Origin: Ctena decussata
Lineage: Eukaryota; Mollusca; Bivalvia; Lucinida; Lucinidae
Length of the DNA: 64,000 nucleotides
Direction: 5' to 3'
Assembly: GCA_963989385.1 (NCBI GenBank)
Contig: OZ022508.1
Coordinates: forward strand, 53,049,087-53,113,086
Shown in pieces: positions 34,988-49,100 of the stretch (positions are counted from its first letter, which is position 1; every line of letters begins with the position of its first letter). Below the pieces are notes generated by a model. It did no database searches. It saw nothing but the letters and a program-made list of their open reading frames with translations, and had not been told where the DNA came from. The position numbers were made by a program, and so were the translations under genes.

Positions 34988-37900
34988 CACAGAAAAAACA
35001 CAAAGCTAAGACGAGTTAATAATAAAAGCTAGAATGCCTCAGAAACAACAACAACAAAATAACAACAACAACAACAACAAAAAAAAGAACATGCACGCTT
35101 TCCGAAGACTTGATTAACAGACACGACCGCAAAGAGTTACACACGCTAGACATGTATATGCTGGTGTGAGGAGGGAAATGAAAGGCAAACCCCGTAAACT
35201 AAAGTCTATGTAAAATCGTGCTTATAATGAATATAAATGTGTAATTGTGTTTAAAAATAACGGTGAGGCTTCCTGTAGCCACGTGCACGTAGGGGCAGTG
35301 GATTGTAAGAGCCTCAGTGTATTTTGGGCATAGCATTTTAAGACGTGTCCGAAACTCTCATTTGGGTGCCTTTAACCTTTCCTGATTCGAAGCAGGTAAC
35401 CATTTACTACGGAGTTGAGAGAGAGAGAGAGAGAGAGAGAGAGCTTTCCAGTCGTTTGCCCATCGGAACAAGCCTGCGACCTTCTGTCCCATAGTCAAGG
35501 GCTTGATCAGGGCGTCGCTCTCGTGTAAAATTTATACTTTGAAATGAAATATGTGTAAATATTTCTTGTTTGTGGGTGCAAAATTCGTTAAGATCCACAC
35601 TCTCTATCAGTCCTTCCTCCAGGCGTCAACTTGAAATGACGTAGGTAAGTCAATCCCTCTATTTCGACCACCTGTCTGTCCCAAACATTTTCTTCAGTTT
35701 GAGAGGTGGCCGAAACAGACAGATGATACTGCATATTGGTGTTTTACACAACTTCTGAAACTGACGGTCTGTGAAATTAGCGCATGAAAGAAATTTTTGA
35801 TTCGAATTTCATGTATATTAACGGACCTACCAACATGACACATTCATTTACAGGTCACCTTACCCAAATGGCCATAGTGAAGCATTGCCATGCCAAAGCG
35901 GAGTTTTGTCACAGTGTTTACGAGTGCGATTCTGCTCTAATGCCAATATCTAAACAACTTACTCTAAAACCACTGCACCCCGTGTTTTCAAATTTCACAT
36001 GGAGCATGACAAGACTGCAGGGTTTCAGAATTGAAAAATTGGGTCCGGTTGAGGATCCAAGATGGTCGCCGTTACTAAATATAGTAAAAAATATTCTCAA
36101 GATCCATTAAGTATATTAGGTTGAAAGTTTACATGGATCATCAGAGGGGTCTTGGTATTTAAAATAGTAGAAATAAAAAGAAGACTTTGATACATCAAGG
36201 TAAAATACCCAGGTGAGCGATATCGGGCCTATTTGTGCCTTTTGTTCCTGACTTCAAGTGTCCTTAGATATCAGAGCATAAACAGTGAGAATGCACCTGA
36301 TCAGTGTTTTCCTTTCCGATAAAGTACAATTTTTAAGATAAATAAGCCGCGACACGAGAAAACCAGCAAAAAGGTTGTGCGCCCAGCGAAGACTCAGAAC
36401 AGCCTGGGCATCCGCCTAGTGTGATCAGTGTCTGCGTTGTCCGCATGGAGGTAGCTTAGACCCTTAGCTACCCTTTAAGCGTTAGCGAAGAGTCTGATCG
36501 GACTGGGCGGATGCCCAGACTGATCTGAGTCTGCGCTGCGCGCACATCCACTGTGTAGGTTTTCTCGCGTCGCGGCTCATTTAGGATAGCCTCGCGGCAG
36601 TCTGCTGGGAAAGAGTTGACCTCTCGACATTTCACTTGTCTTGCTTTGTAATTTTCCTTTCCCATTTGGTGTACTTTTGAGTCTTTTTACTTTCGGCGTT
36701 TTCAATCTATTTCAGACCACACATCTGTCAAGCCTGTCGGAAATCAACATGTACAGAAACGGACTCTTCGCTGCAAAGTGTAACCTTTATGCATATAGAT
36801 ATAAAGACATCACAAAAAACTCGAAGACAACCTCAAGTCCATATGCATTTGGGGCAGCAGATGCCGCTGCTATCATTCAAGATGCTAAATATTATTACGC
36901 TTCAGAACGTAACATAGCACCGACGGATTTTTTCTCAAAAGAGAGATTCTTAGAAAGTCTGAAAAAGGTAGGTCATTTTTGGCCCCCATCTGAGGTCAAA
37001 ATATGAAAGTCGTGATAAAAGTACTTCATTGCGTGATTTCATTAGACCAATACTTCTAGTGTTTCATTACAGTTTCAGTTTGAATCTTACTGTGCGTTAA
37101 GTATGGAAAAATGGCTGCCGAAACAGGCTAAAACCATGGAATTTGTGATTTTTACTCAGTTTTTGACCATTCAGTTTACAAATTAGAATAGAGCACAACC
37201 TTTAACCAAAAAATCCTTTTAACATATGATGTATATTGCTGTAAATCACGTCATATTGAAAGATTTTGTTGGTTAATGATTGTGCTCATATTTAATATTT
37301 AATTCTTAAAAAAAAAACCCCGAATTCTGCAGACAGCCATTTACCTATAGTTTGCCTGTAATAAACATGGTGAAATGTATACCTGGCTGTAACTTTCCAT
37401 TCGAAGGCATAGGAACAAATATTTAGATGTGATTATAAGTAAACCTTCACAAACTGAATTACCCTAAAATGTTACCAACTTTCCACAGATTGCAGTAAAT
37501 ATCCTAAAAATGTTGCATTGATTGAATTATCCTAAAATTGGACCTTTCACAGTTCAGCAGCTAGCCAAAAACAGCATTTTTGTAAACAAATAGTCTAGGC
37601 TCTGAGCAAACTGTTCCAAATAAGGGGTTGTACTTACTACTTAGGAATTTTTATCTCAATAATAATTAAAATTAAGGTACATGTACCTTGCTTAAGTTAG
37701 ACTTACTTTACTGATCATGGCGCCACTATTCCAGAGCTTTTTGTTCTAAGTTTTAACATTTTGTTTGCTATACCTACATGTTTATACAGAAATAAGCTAT
37801 CTATTTTATTCATTAACCTGAATAAACCTAAGATTTTGGGTGTAAAATCAATGAAATGATTTGTTATGGTGCATACTGACAGATGTCTAGCAGAAATTGA

Positions 37901-40900
37901 CTGATTTTGAAGTCAGCCAGAAATACTTTAAAATGTTGCCATTTCGGCTCTCAAAATTGAGTGACACATTTCAGCACAGATATATACTCAAAAAAAATAT
38001 TAAAGGGTCAAACTTTTACCCTGCGATTTCTGAACCATTTTAAACATTTGGTAAAATAAATCATTTCTACCATCCACTTTATTCATTTTACAAGTTTTAT
38101 ACACATGAAGCTTGAACCTATAGCCTATGTCTTGACAAAGGTCAAGCTTTAAGTCAAACTACCCCTAAAATGAAAGTCGTTTGAATTCCCATTGAAAATT
38201 GATAGTGTGTCAGTTTGGTCGGGAATAACTTGCTAAATTGCTATTAGTTTTAAACTTCTTATAGCTTACTGACCTTAAAAATAATTAAACTTGATGACTA
38301 TCAAGAATTTTTCAAAACATTTCTTGAATTGGCGAAATCGAAAATTTTGGTGAATTTGTTCTCTATGGACTTCAAACAACTCTGATTTTGAGGGTAGTGT
38401 GAATTGAAGTCTGGACTTGGTCAAAATATAGGCTATATTTTCAAACTTCATGTGTACAAAACTTGTAAAATGAATGAAATGGAAGGTGGAAATGATTTAT
38501 TTGACCAAATGTTTGCAATGTTCCAGAAATCGCGGAGTAAAAGTTTGACCCTTTAATATTTTTTTCGAGTATAGTATAGGCTGAAATGAACAGCAAAACA
38601 TTTTTATTATCATGTGACACTTTATTTATGATAGTAATCCAATCTCTAATAAAAATCATAAATAAGTTCCTTCAAGAGCAAGGGAAGCATTCAAAGACTG
38701 AAGGTGGATCAGATAACAAGTGAGAAGGGGATTACGCATACCCCCGCCACTGCCTCTGCCTGATCAAAACGAAGTTATTAACAGAAAACTTTAATGCAAA
38801 TCCAATATAAATTGTAATGTCTGTGACCTTGACCTTAGAGCAGCAGTAAAAATGATGGCAACTAATCAATTTCAATTTTGCTCAATGTTGATCAAGAGGC
38901 TCTCTTCTCGTATACTGACACTGTTAATAGCAATTATTTTATCATTATATGCCTAAGTCCTAACTATTGATCACTGGCCCCACCCAGGGGCCCAACCCCG
39001 GGGCTTTTATATCCAATGTCAAAAGAAATCCTATAGAGATACCATGAACCAAACATAAAAAGAAGCTGACATGCAGTATAGGAGATAAAAGCAAGCAAAA
39101 ATAAATATAATGCAAAACTTTGAAGGAAAAATGACAGACGAACAGACGGATGAACAAATATACCAACAAATGGCCAAACGGACAAAAAAACAAAATTTAT
39201 ATATCCCCCAAATAGTTTGTATGCCGGATGTTTAATTTAACTCATTCAAAACGAAAAGTATAGTTGCATGCTTCAAACAAATACACGACAATGTAATTTT
39301 CCTTATACAGAGAATGTCATAAGGGTCATAACCTTTGACCCCATTTCGTCCCCATATATAATGTCTGTCACCAATTTCCTTATGTCAGTTTCATTTAGGG
39401 GAATAACACAGCTTTTATTCATACCAATATTTTGGTTGGGGGCCATTTTTGGGCCTTAATGCACGTAGTCCTTTGTATGTTAATGGTTATGAAGTATTGG
39501 AGCTGAGTGGCACGAAACCGTGGCCGCACTCCAGACCATCGCGTCCGTCCCGTCGATAGAAAGTCGTCCTGCGGGTAGCCGGCGTTGTCCAGTTGGTTGC
39601 ACAAATGCTAGTGTCAAAACGATGGCAACTTGACATCAGTTTATGTCACAACGGCCTTTAAACGTTGGCTTTTAATAGTTTGGCTTCTTTCAATATTAAT
39701 TTAAAAACCTTCAAACGCAAAATTTATGCATTTTAACAAATTCGGCCAAAACCAAATGTTGTATGTCAAAATATAAGCCAAAAAGACCCTTAAGTTGATA
39801 CACTAATGTCTGCCTTCAGATATATTTAGGTCCTACGGGATTAAATAACTCGCGGTTATGCCTTTGATGTCTAGTATCTTAAAGTTTATCTTTTAAAAAT
39901 TACGTAAATTCGATAAGTGAGTGTTAGTTATAAAATTGCAATGCTTCAGCAAGACGCGTGCCCAATTCATTTTCACTCCCTGCGAGAGGCGTAGTATGAC
40001 TTTGAACACTGCACCGTGGATTTGAGCAAACCTGTGCACTGGCACTATTGATCACCGCGGAAAAGAAGAAAATGATAATGGAATGAATAATGGTACGGCC
40101 AATTCTATGCTTGCCCGATAAAGTAGTCTGGTCTTGGCCGAACCGACAGGACCGTCGACAACTAACCTGTAATGGCTGTGAGGCACAGAAAGAAAAAATC
40201 TGTCTCACGGGATTGCTCTTTGGCAGCACTCGGCAAGCTTCCTGATGCCTAACAGTGATCCTTGGCACATATTTTCTATACGCATCTCACACCACGAAAT
40301 ATATATTTGCAGCAACGTATCTAAATCAGGCCCAGAGGTTATAAAACTTGAGTACATTCTCAAATTCAAAATAAAGCACACTGATTGGCTGCTTCCGAGC
40401 ACATGCTCGGAAGCAGCCAGTCAGTGTGCTTTATTATGAGTTTGAGATTATTCTAAAGTTTTATAACCTCGAACCCTGGTCTGCAGTTCAAGAAAAAACT
40501 TGAATTCAGGGGTGAGTATTTAAATTATATAAGTTTTACAAAATTTCTGTACACCACAACGTATTTTGTATAGGCGGTGATCAATGCGCTTTATAAAACT
40601 ACAGTCAACTCTGGATATCTAGAACACTGATATCTCACCTTCTTATGTCAAAGAATATACTTTGATACATGTCATGCTTTTAATTTACATTCTTAAACTA
40701 CTGATATCTCAAAGTAAATTTTCTGGGACCAGAAAACTTAATTTGAGATATCAGAATTTTTGTACAATTTTTTACTGAGGTATCGAGAGTTGACTGTATT
40801 GATGAGAAGAGGGATGCTCTTTTACACGACAAAATGAAACCAACGACCTCTGTTTCAGGTGAAGATTGTCAACGCCATGACAGGACGAATAGAGTTTAAT

Positions 40901-41363
40901 TCCTCTGGTTCCCGCGTAAACTACGACTTGAGCTTATACAACCATGGTGGAATCGGATTGTATACAAAGGTCTGTGAATCAATTTATATGACAGGGCGCC
41001 AAGTTAGCGCCGTAGGTTGAGCACAGTGCCTGGCTACATAGCTTCATATCGTGTGGTTCGAGTAACGCGAGAAGCGCTTGTCGAAATACTGTCGCAATGT
41101 ATGTTATTAAGCGGTTTCCCACTTTGTTTTGGCATTATTATACGTTTTAGTGTGTATCAAGAGAAAAAAATGATCATAAACCTTGCTATAATGCCCTCAA
41201 AGTGATTTGTATAAAAGAAGTTAAATACTATTGACTCACAATTATATTCTGTGTGAGAGTTGGTATGAATTTTTCAGTTCCTTGTATATGTATATGCGTG
41301 TATTACACGTTAGCACCATCGCGGATGCCCTTTGGCTATCAGGTATAAAGTTAACAGGACTTT

Positions 41364-41416
<53 letters not shown>

Positions 41417-44400
41417 AAAACAATTGACAATTAACAAATTGTCTCTACGAAAACATGTTGTAGCTCTTACTGCAATCAATGAAAAACTTAATCTTTCATT
41501 TAATTGTAGATCGGAAGTTGGAATTCCTCAGCAAGCACTCCTAAAGAAAGGTTGACGTTCCTTGACGTTAATGAAACTGAAGTACAAGAATCAAGAGGGA
41601 TATTTAGAGAGGTTGAAACTGTAGTTGTAGTGTTGGTAAGTCACGTGTCAAACACTTACAATGTACGGGGTAGGTGACTCTCATTTTATTACCAAGAGGA
41701 ATTTGTCTGTTATTTTATGTGGGGATTCTCTTAAAAGAAAAAATTCGCTCCGTCACGAAGCGAATTTTTTTCTTTAATAGAAGCCTCCCTTTCAGAAGGC
41801 TTGGGTCTTCAACAAACAATCAGAAAGTCACAAAAGTTGTTCCCTTTGTAAAATTTGCGTACCTATTCGGCTTAATGAAAAGACGTACAGCAACTACATT
41901 AAGAATGGTAATATTTTCTTCTTACTTATTTACAGATGCACGTGTTCGAGTGGTTTAAAGCACTCGCTTATAGTCGTGGATTCGAATCGCTGTTCGGCCA
42001 GCCGGCACCTGGAACACACTCCCTCGCCACTCAGTAGCATATGGGTACATGTTGCGAAGAAGAAAAGGATACGGCAGGGAAGGGAGAGGGATGAGATCCA
42101 CCTATTTTATCCGATGGGCCCCTTATCCCCATTTACTTAAACGCCACTAAGCTATGAAAAACCTTTACCTTTTTACTGACCTAGACATCTACTTAGAGGT
42201 CAGAGGATATATTCTGAGAAATCAGAAATTTGTTATTGATTTAGACTCGTATTGAAGATCATGGCTTTCATTCATTTTGGACCCTGTTTATAGTAGTCAG
42301 TCTTTAAACCGACTTCTCTAATAAAATTAGGAGATTGCAGTGTTTTTTTCTCTGGCTTTCGTCGCAGGATCATGTCAGGGCCACTGATGAGGCTTGAATA
42401 ACCGAAACTTCAAAGTATGGCCCATGTTCCCTCTTTCGAATGTGTTCTCTGCTCTTGAAGGAACTCTTTCAGATTTTAATTTGACTTCACTGCAGCTAGT
42501 GTTGTGCTGTGTGGCGGCCGTAAAAGGTCAGATTATTGAGCCGCGACACGACAAAACCAACAATGTGGTTGTGCGCCCAGCGCAGACCCATATCAGATTT
42601 GGCTTCTGCCCAGTCCGATCAGGCTCTTCCCTAAGCGTTTAAATTTGACTTCACTACAGCTGGCTGTGTGCTGTGTGTCGGCCGTAAAACGCCTCCCCGT
42701 ACATCATCCATAGCGCAGATTGTATATTTCATTTTTGTCCTTTGAAGTCAGAGGATATATTCTGAGAAATCAGAAATTTGTTATTGATTTACACTCGTGT
42801 ACAAGATCATGGCTTTCATTCATTTTGGACCCTTTTTTATAGTAGTCAGTCTTTAAACCGACTGCTTTAATGACATTAGGAGATTGCAGTGTGTTTTCTC
42901 TGGCTTTCGTCGCAGGATCATGTCAGGGTCACTGATGAGGCTCGAATAACCGAAACTTCGAAGTATAGCCCATGTTCCTTCTTTCGAATGTCTTCTCTGC
43001 TCTTACAGGAACTCCTTTGGATTTTTATTTGACTTCACTACAACTGGTGTTGTGCCGTGTGGCTGCCGTAAAACGTCTCCCCGTAAATCATCCATGGTGC
43101 AGAATATACATATATATATATATTTGTCCTTTGAAGTCAGAGGATATATTCTGAGAAATCAGAAATTTGTTATTGATTTAGACTCGTATTCAAGATCATC
43201 GCTTTCATTCATTTTGGACCCTTTTTTTATAGTAGCCAGTCATCAAACCGACTGCTTTGTTAAAATAAAGAGATTGCAGTGTGTTTTCTCTGGCTTTTGT
43301 CGCAGGATCATGTCAGGGTCACTGATGAAGCTTGAACAGCCGAAACTTCGAAGTATGGCTCATGTTCATTCTTTCGAATGTGTTATCTGCTCTTGAAGGA
43401 ACTCTTTCAGATTTTGGCTTCACTGCAGCTGGTGTTGTGCCGTTTGGCGGCCGTAAAACGTCTCCCCGTACATCATCCATAGACCAGATTATATATTTTA
43501 TTTTTGGTCTTTTGAGGTCAGAGGATATACTCTGAGAAATCAGAAATTTGTTCTTGATTTGGACTCGTATTCAAGATCATAGCTTTCATTCATTTTGGAC
43601 CCCTTTTTTATTGGAGTCAGTCTTTAAACCGACTGCTTTATAAAAAAAAAAATAGGAAATTGCCGTGTGTTTTCTCTGGCTTCCGTCGCAGGATCATGTC
43701 AGAGTCACTGATGAGGCTTGAATACCCGAAACTTCGAAGTATGGCCCATGTTTCTTCTTTCGAATGTGTTCCCCCGTCTTAAATGATTTTTTTAGATTTT
43801 AATTAGGCATTAATGCCTCTATCTGACGCTTTCTGGTCGTTTGAGATCACTTGCATTGAATTGCTCTCTGCTGAAGGGCGTGGGCATCGTTGTCCATTTC
43901 ATGATGAATGCAGTCAGTAAATAAACTCGAGAAACCCGCTTCCGCTGGTGTTTTATTCATTTATTTCACACACTGAGGAAAACAACTAAAATCATTGGCT
44001 TGCAGCCATTTGTAGATTATTTCTTTAAGTTAAAATCGCAGTTTGGAAGGGCTTCGTGGTCCAGACAAGCAAAGTAAAGTTGTTGCTTTTGAAAAATGGC
44101 GAACAAATAATGTGGTTTATCCACCCTAACAAAAATGTAGGTGAGTGACAAATAATATACACATAGGCTACTTTCTATTTTTACACAGGAAGAGCCATTT
44201 GTAATGTACAGGCCGAAACCCAAGGGGGTGACTTTTGTTGGAAATGAACAGTTCGAAGGGTTTACTATTGATTTGCTGAACCGTATTAGTCATGACTTGC
44301 AGTTTAAATACGAGATTATTTTGAGTCCTGGAAACGCTTATGGACAAAAAGACAAGACTGGAGAGTGGAATGGTATGGTGGGATCTATAAGGGCGGGGGT

Positions 44401-46140
44401 AAGTATTGTAATGGTGTTTATCATTTGAATAGGCATGCCTGACTAAACAGGGTAACAACAGTTAGAAGTCCTTCTGTTCCTACAGCCGAAAGGTTATTGG
44501 AGAAAATTGATGGTTTGATTGCGAAGAAATTTTATCCTTTTATAGATGAATGTTTTTTTATGAAATACAGTAAACATAGTCGGTCATTTATTGTCCCACG
44601 ACGTAGTGGTTTTCCGTAATGGGTTCCATTCTTCCGTCCGTCTGTCTGTCCATACATACGCCCGTCGATTTTTATTCATTAAATTTTTCAAAACTCTGAG
44701 AATATTGTTGTCACTACATGGCGTATCATGTTATATCGTTTGAAAGTCCAGACAGCCAGTGGAGATGTAAATCCTGATTAGATGCTGCGTGTTTTGCGGC
44801 GTCTAATCCGGGTCTTCACGTTTTGCCTATGTCCATTTTATGGGACACTAGGTATAAATGCATTAATCTCCTAATTCATTGCAAAAGGTGATCATGTGAC
44901 CATGTTATATGCCCGTGAGACTAACTTTGCAATGTTTGTTTCAGAATGCCACTCTTGGAATGGGTGCTATTTCTATTACATCACAGCGCGAGGAGGCGAT
45001 AGACTTCAGTCTGGGCATTTTGTCAACCGGCGTCAACATTCTAGTGACACAACCTGACGAGAAGTTCAACATATTCCAGTTCCTGCAGCCCTTCTCCCTA
45101 GAACTCTGGATGGCCATCATTGGCTCGTCCGTCGGCGTCTCCATCATTTACTACATTTTGGATTTTAGAAAACGCGAAAACAGAAAATTCACCATTAAAT
45201 CAACCATGTGGTTCTCAATAGGAACATTACTTATGAAAGGCAGTGACTTCAGCCCAAAGGCCACCTCTCAGAGAATTCTTACGACTGGTTTTCTGTTTTT
45301 CGTGCTAATAACAGTGTCAACATATACAGCGAACATGGCTGCCTTCTTAACGAAAGAAAATTTGGAAGAGCCCATTGATTCATTCCAGCAGCTAGCAGAG
45401 AGAGATGATGTAAAAATTTTGACTGTGGCTGATTCAGCCACTATGAATTTTCTTAAAACTAGTCCAGAAGGGACTGTTTATCATACAATATGGGAGAGGA
45501 TTGAAAGAGCGGATGGTTTAGTGACAAATGCCACTGTTGGAAGATATTTAGTGGAGCGAGGAGATCACGCCTTTATATTTGATTCTATGATAAATTCTTA
45601 TTCCGAGAGGAAGTATTGTGAGACAAAGTCAGTTTCATCACCAATTTTACTGCAAGAGCATGGTATAGCTATGTGGCCTGGGGCGGCCTTTAAGTCACAA
45701 CTTAACATTGAGCTACTGAAGTTGAAGGAGCAAGGGTTTATACTGGAATTGAGGAAGAAGTAAGTATAAAATGTGTATGGTGTAAAGTACGTTGCTCTTG
45801 CAGAGTGTCTCATGGTTTTCTTCTTCTTTTTTTAAATTTAAGGCCCCATTTCTCTATCAGCGGTATACATTCATGCAATGTTTTATTGGTTTAAACAATG
45901 TTTTATTCAATTATTTACATACATGTATGGTACATTCAAATTACAATTTTCATGAAAAGGATTTGGTCGAAAGCTCATAGCTTGTATAGACCATTTCCAA
46001 ACAGCATAAGTTATTTAACTTAAATGAATGTAAAACTATAGTGTATACTCAATTTTCTAAGTTGTCACATCATATAATGACAGAAATTAATGTCATCTTA
46101 ACAATAACAAGTAGCTAAATAGCTACAGAATGCTTTCCAC

Positions 46141-46178
<38 letters not shown>

Positions 46179-49100
46179 AGGAAAACAACATGTGAATAGC
46201 ACAGTAGTTGCAGAATGATTTCTACATTGGAGAGAGAGATAGAAGGAGGGAATGAGAGACAGACAGATAGAAAAAGGTGCCTCAACGTGCTGCAATTTCC
46301 GAACACAACGTGACAGTAGGACACGTAAAATTACTAAAATTACAATATTGTGACGTTGGTTAATTAGCGAAGCGTTTTGTTTGTATAATATAGGACTGGA
46401 CTTTAAGAAAAAGACGTTCATTTTCCAATGTCGAAACTCCTTCTTTCCCGTACAAGAAATCTTTTAATGTACACTGCTGTACTAGATCTGCAAGAATATT
46501 TTGTCGTGTAACAGTGTATCTGGGACAATTGAAAAAGAAGTGGGTATTATTTTCTATTTCACCACAGACGCACAGCGGACTATCAACAATATTTTTAGAG
46601 TAAAGATGTGCATTTAAAGAACTGCATTCTAATCGTAGACGTGTATGTACAATTTGACCTACACGAGATCCGGCATTGTAATAGGATGGTGGAGGGTTTT
46701 TGTTAGAGTTCAGATACTTCTTAAAAGTTGATATAGAGTCGTTATGCCTTATGTTCAAAGGAAGTGTGTTCCAGTCTCTTATCGTAGCTGGAAGGAAAGA
46801 ACTGAAGAAAAGATTTGTTCTAGCATGTATTGTTTGTATATCATTTGCATTGCGAAGACTATAAGGGTTATTTTCATGTACAAGAGACGGTACTAGTTCA
46901 GACAAGAAACCTGGAGTTAATCCATGAAACATTTTGTAGAATAGTAAAAGTCTGTGCTTTCTCCGTCTTTTTTGGAGAGTTTCCCAGTCGAGGTCTTTAA
47001 AAAGTCTGTCAATACTGCAGAGCTTGGTTGCTCCTGTGATAATCCGAGCGGCTTCAGTGTGGATAGCTTCAAGTTTATTTGAGTCGTCATGGTTACAGTT
47101 GTCCCACACTGAATCGCTATACTCCATAAGGGGTCATACAAATAAATTGTAGATTTTCTCGAGAGAATTTCTTTTTAGTTTGAATTTTAGTGATCTTAAC
47201 ATATTCAAACGTTGCCATGCAGTTTTAGCGATATATTCTATGTGTTCCGACCATGAGCAGTCTTTAGATAGATTTATTCCCAGGTGTTTATGACAGGTTG
47301 TTTCCTGAATCATAGTAGTGTTTAAAAAGAGTGGTGGATGTAAGGGTGGGTTTATTTTCCGCGAGACAGTCATAGAGAATGTTTTAGAAGCATTGAAATC
47401 CACAAGCCATTCCTCCGACCAGCGATAGATAGAATGTAGGTCAGTATTCATGATTACGGCAGCGTTGCCGGGGTTATCTACAATAATAAATAGGCTGGTA
47501 TCGTCTGCGAAAAGACGTATATTAGATCCTATTTGATTCACTATGTCATTGATATATAGAAGAAAGAGCAGGGGACCAAGAATGGACCCCTGAGGAACAC
47601 CTGCTTCGACAACAGAACAGTCTGAAGCTTGACCATTTAAAACAACCCGTTGCTTTCTTTCGGAAAGATAACTAGAGAACCAGCCCAGAACTTTACCTTT
47701 AAATCCTACTGAAGAAAGTTTATGGAGAAGACCCTGATGCCAGACTCTGTCGAAAGCTTTGCTAATGTCACAGAAAACTACTCGAACTTCTTTCCCATTG
47801 TCAACAGCTTCACAAAACGTATGGTAGAGATAAATGAGTTGGTTTGTTGTAGAGTCATTTTTAGTAAAACCTGACTGAAAAGGAGTTATCAATTTATGTT
47901 CTAACACGTAAATGTAAAAGTGCTTATGGACACACCGTTCCATTGACTTACCAACAATGCTGAGCAAAGATACAGGTCTATAATTTCCTGGTAATGATTT
48001 TTCATTCTTTTTATGAACAGGAGTCACATTTGCCATTTTCCATGTATATGGGAAGTCGCATTTATCTAAGGATAAGTTATATAATTTAGAAAGAGGAGTT
48101 TTAATGATATCTGCTCCTTCTTTTAGCAGTCGTGGATTAATTAAGTCTGGACCACACGATTTTGAGACATTTAAGGACTTGAGTACGTCATGAACATCTT
48201 ATTCTGATATTTTAATAGAATTTAGTGCAGGGTAGGTTAAAGGGGCAACTGGGGGTAAGGACTTGTTAATGTCATTAACAGTTGCCTGTGAAGCGAAGTA
48301 CTCATTGAGGGCAGTAGCTTTCTCTTGATCAGATTCTAATATATTACCATTAATATTTAAAGGGGGGAGTGAGCTTGAAGATGTGTCTAGTTTAAGAAGT
48401 TGCTTTGTCATTTTCCAAAATGTTTTGGGATTTACCCTCTCTGCATTTAACTAATTAGTCAATTTGTCCAGATATTCTTGTTTTGATTTTCGTATTTCGT
48501 TGGTAACGACGTTCCTAGTTCTTTTAAATTTTTGCCAAACTTGTTCTAAGTTAGTTCTTTTAGCTTTTCGATAAAGTCGCTTACGTTTCCGTATAAGTTT
48601 TCGTATTAATCCGTTAATCCAGGGGTATTCGGCGGGTCTAATAGTTGCCATTTTGTTTGGTATCGACTTTTCTGCTGCTTGGGTCAAAACAGTATTAAAT
48701 TTTTCTACAATCAAATTGAGGTTTTGCTCGTTTGAAATAAAATTCCAGTCTGTAGTTGCCAAAATATTTCTAAAGCGATTAAAGTCCGCTTTGTCGTATA
48801 TCCAGATACGTCTTTTGTATGTTTTAGGTATTGGTTTCAAGAATTTTAAAACACAGATGATAGGACAGTGAAACCGAATCTGGTTATCAATAAAAGGATC
48901 ACATGTGTCACTGGTTATTATATTGTTTGGGTTACTCACTAAGATTAGGTCAATCAAAGATTCTGAATGCTCAGTAAAGTGTGTTGAATCTTGTATTAAC
49001 TGAGTGAAGTTGTACTGTTGAATTAGGTCGAGCATTTTATTGTTTGTTTAGTTATACATATTATAATTGAAATCCCCTAAAATAACGATATCTTTAATGT

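Noticed and set aside
35784..36110. 108-codon plus-strand ORF between two receptor exons
   Set aside because: The text (LHPVFSNFTWSMTRLQGF) does not fit any iGluR segment, and the flanking exons join in phase without it. The DNA (GGATCCAAGATGGTCGCCG) looks like a dispersed repeat.
41366..41414. CRISPR-like array
   Set aside because: The only regular short repeats in the window are microsatellites and diverged eukaryotic tandem repeats; no repeat-spacer pattern.
42195..43800. Recurrent ORFs suggesting a repeat-protein gene
   Set aside because: Each ORF comes from the same ~385-bp DNA repeat, in differing frames, with breaks.
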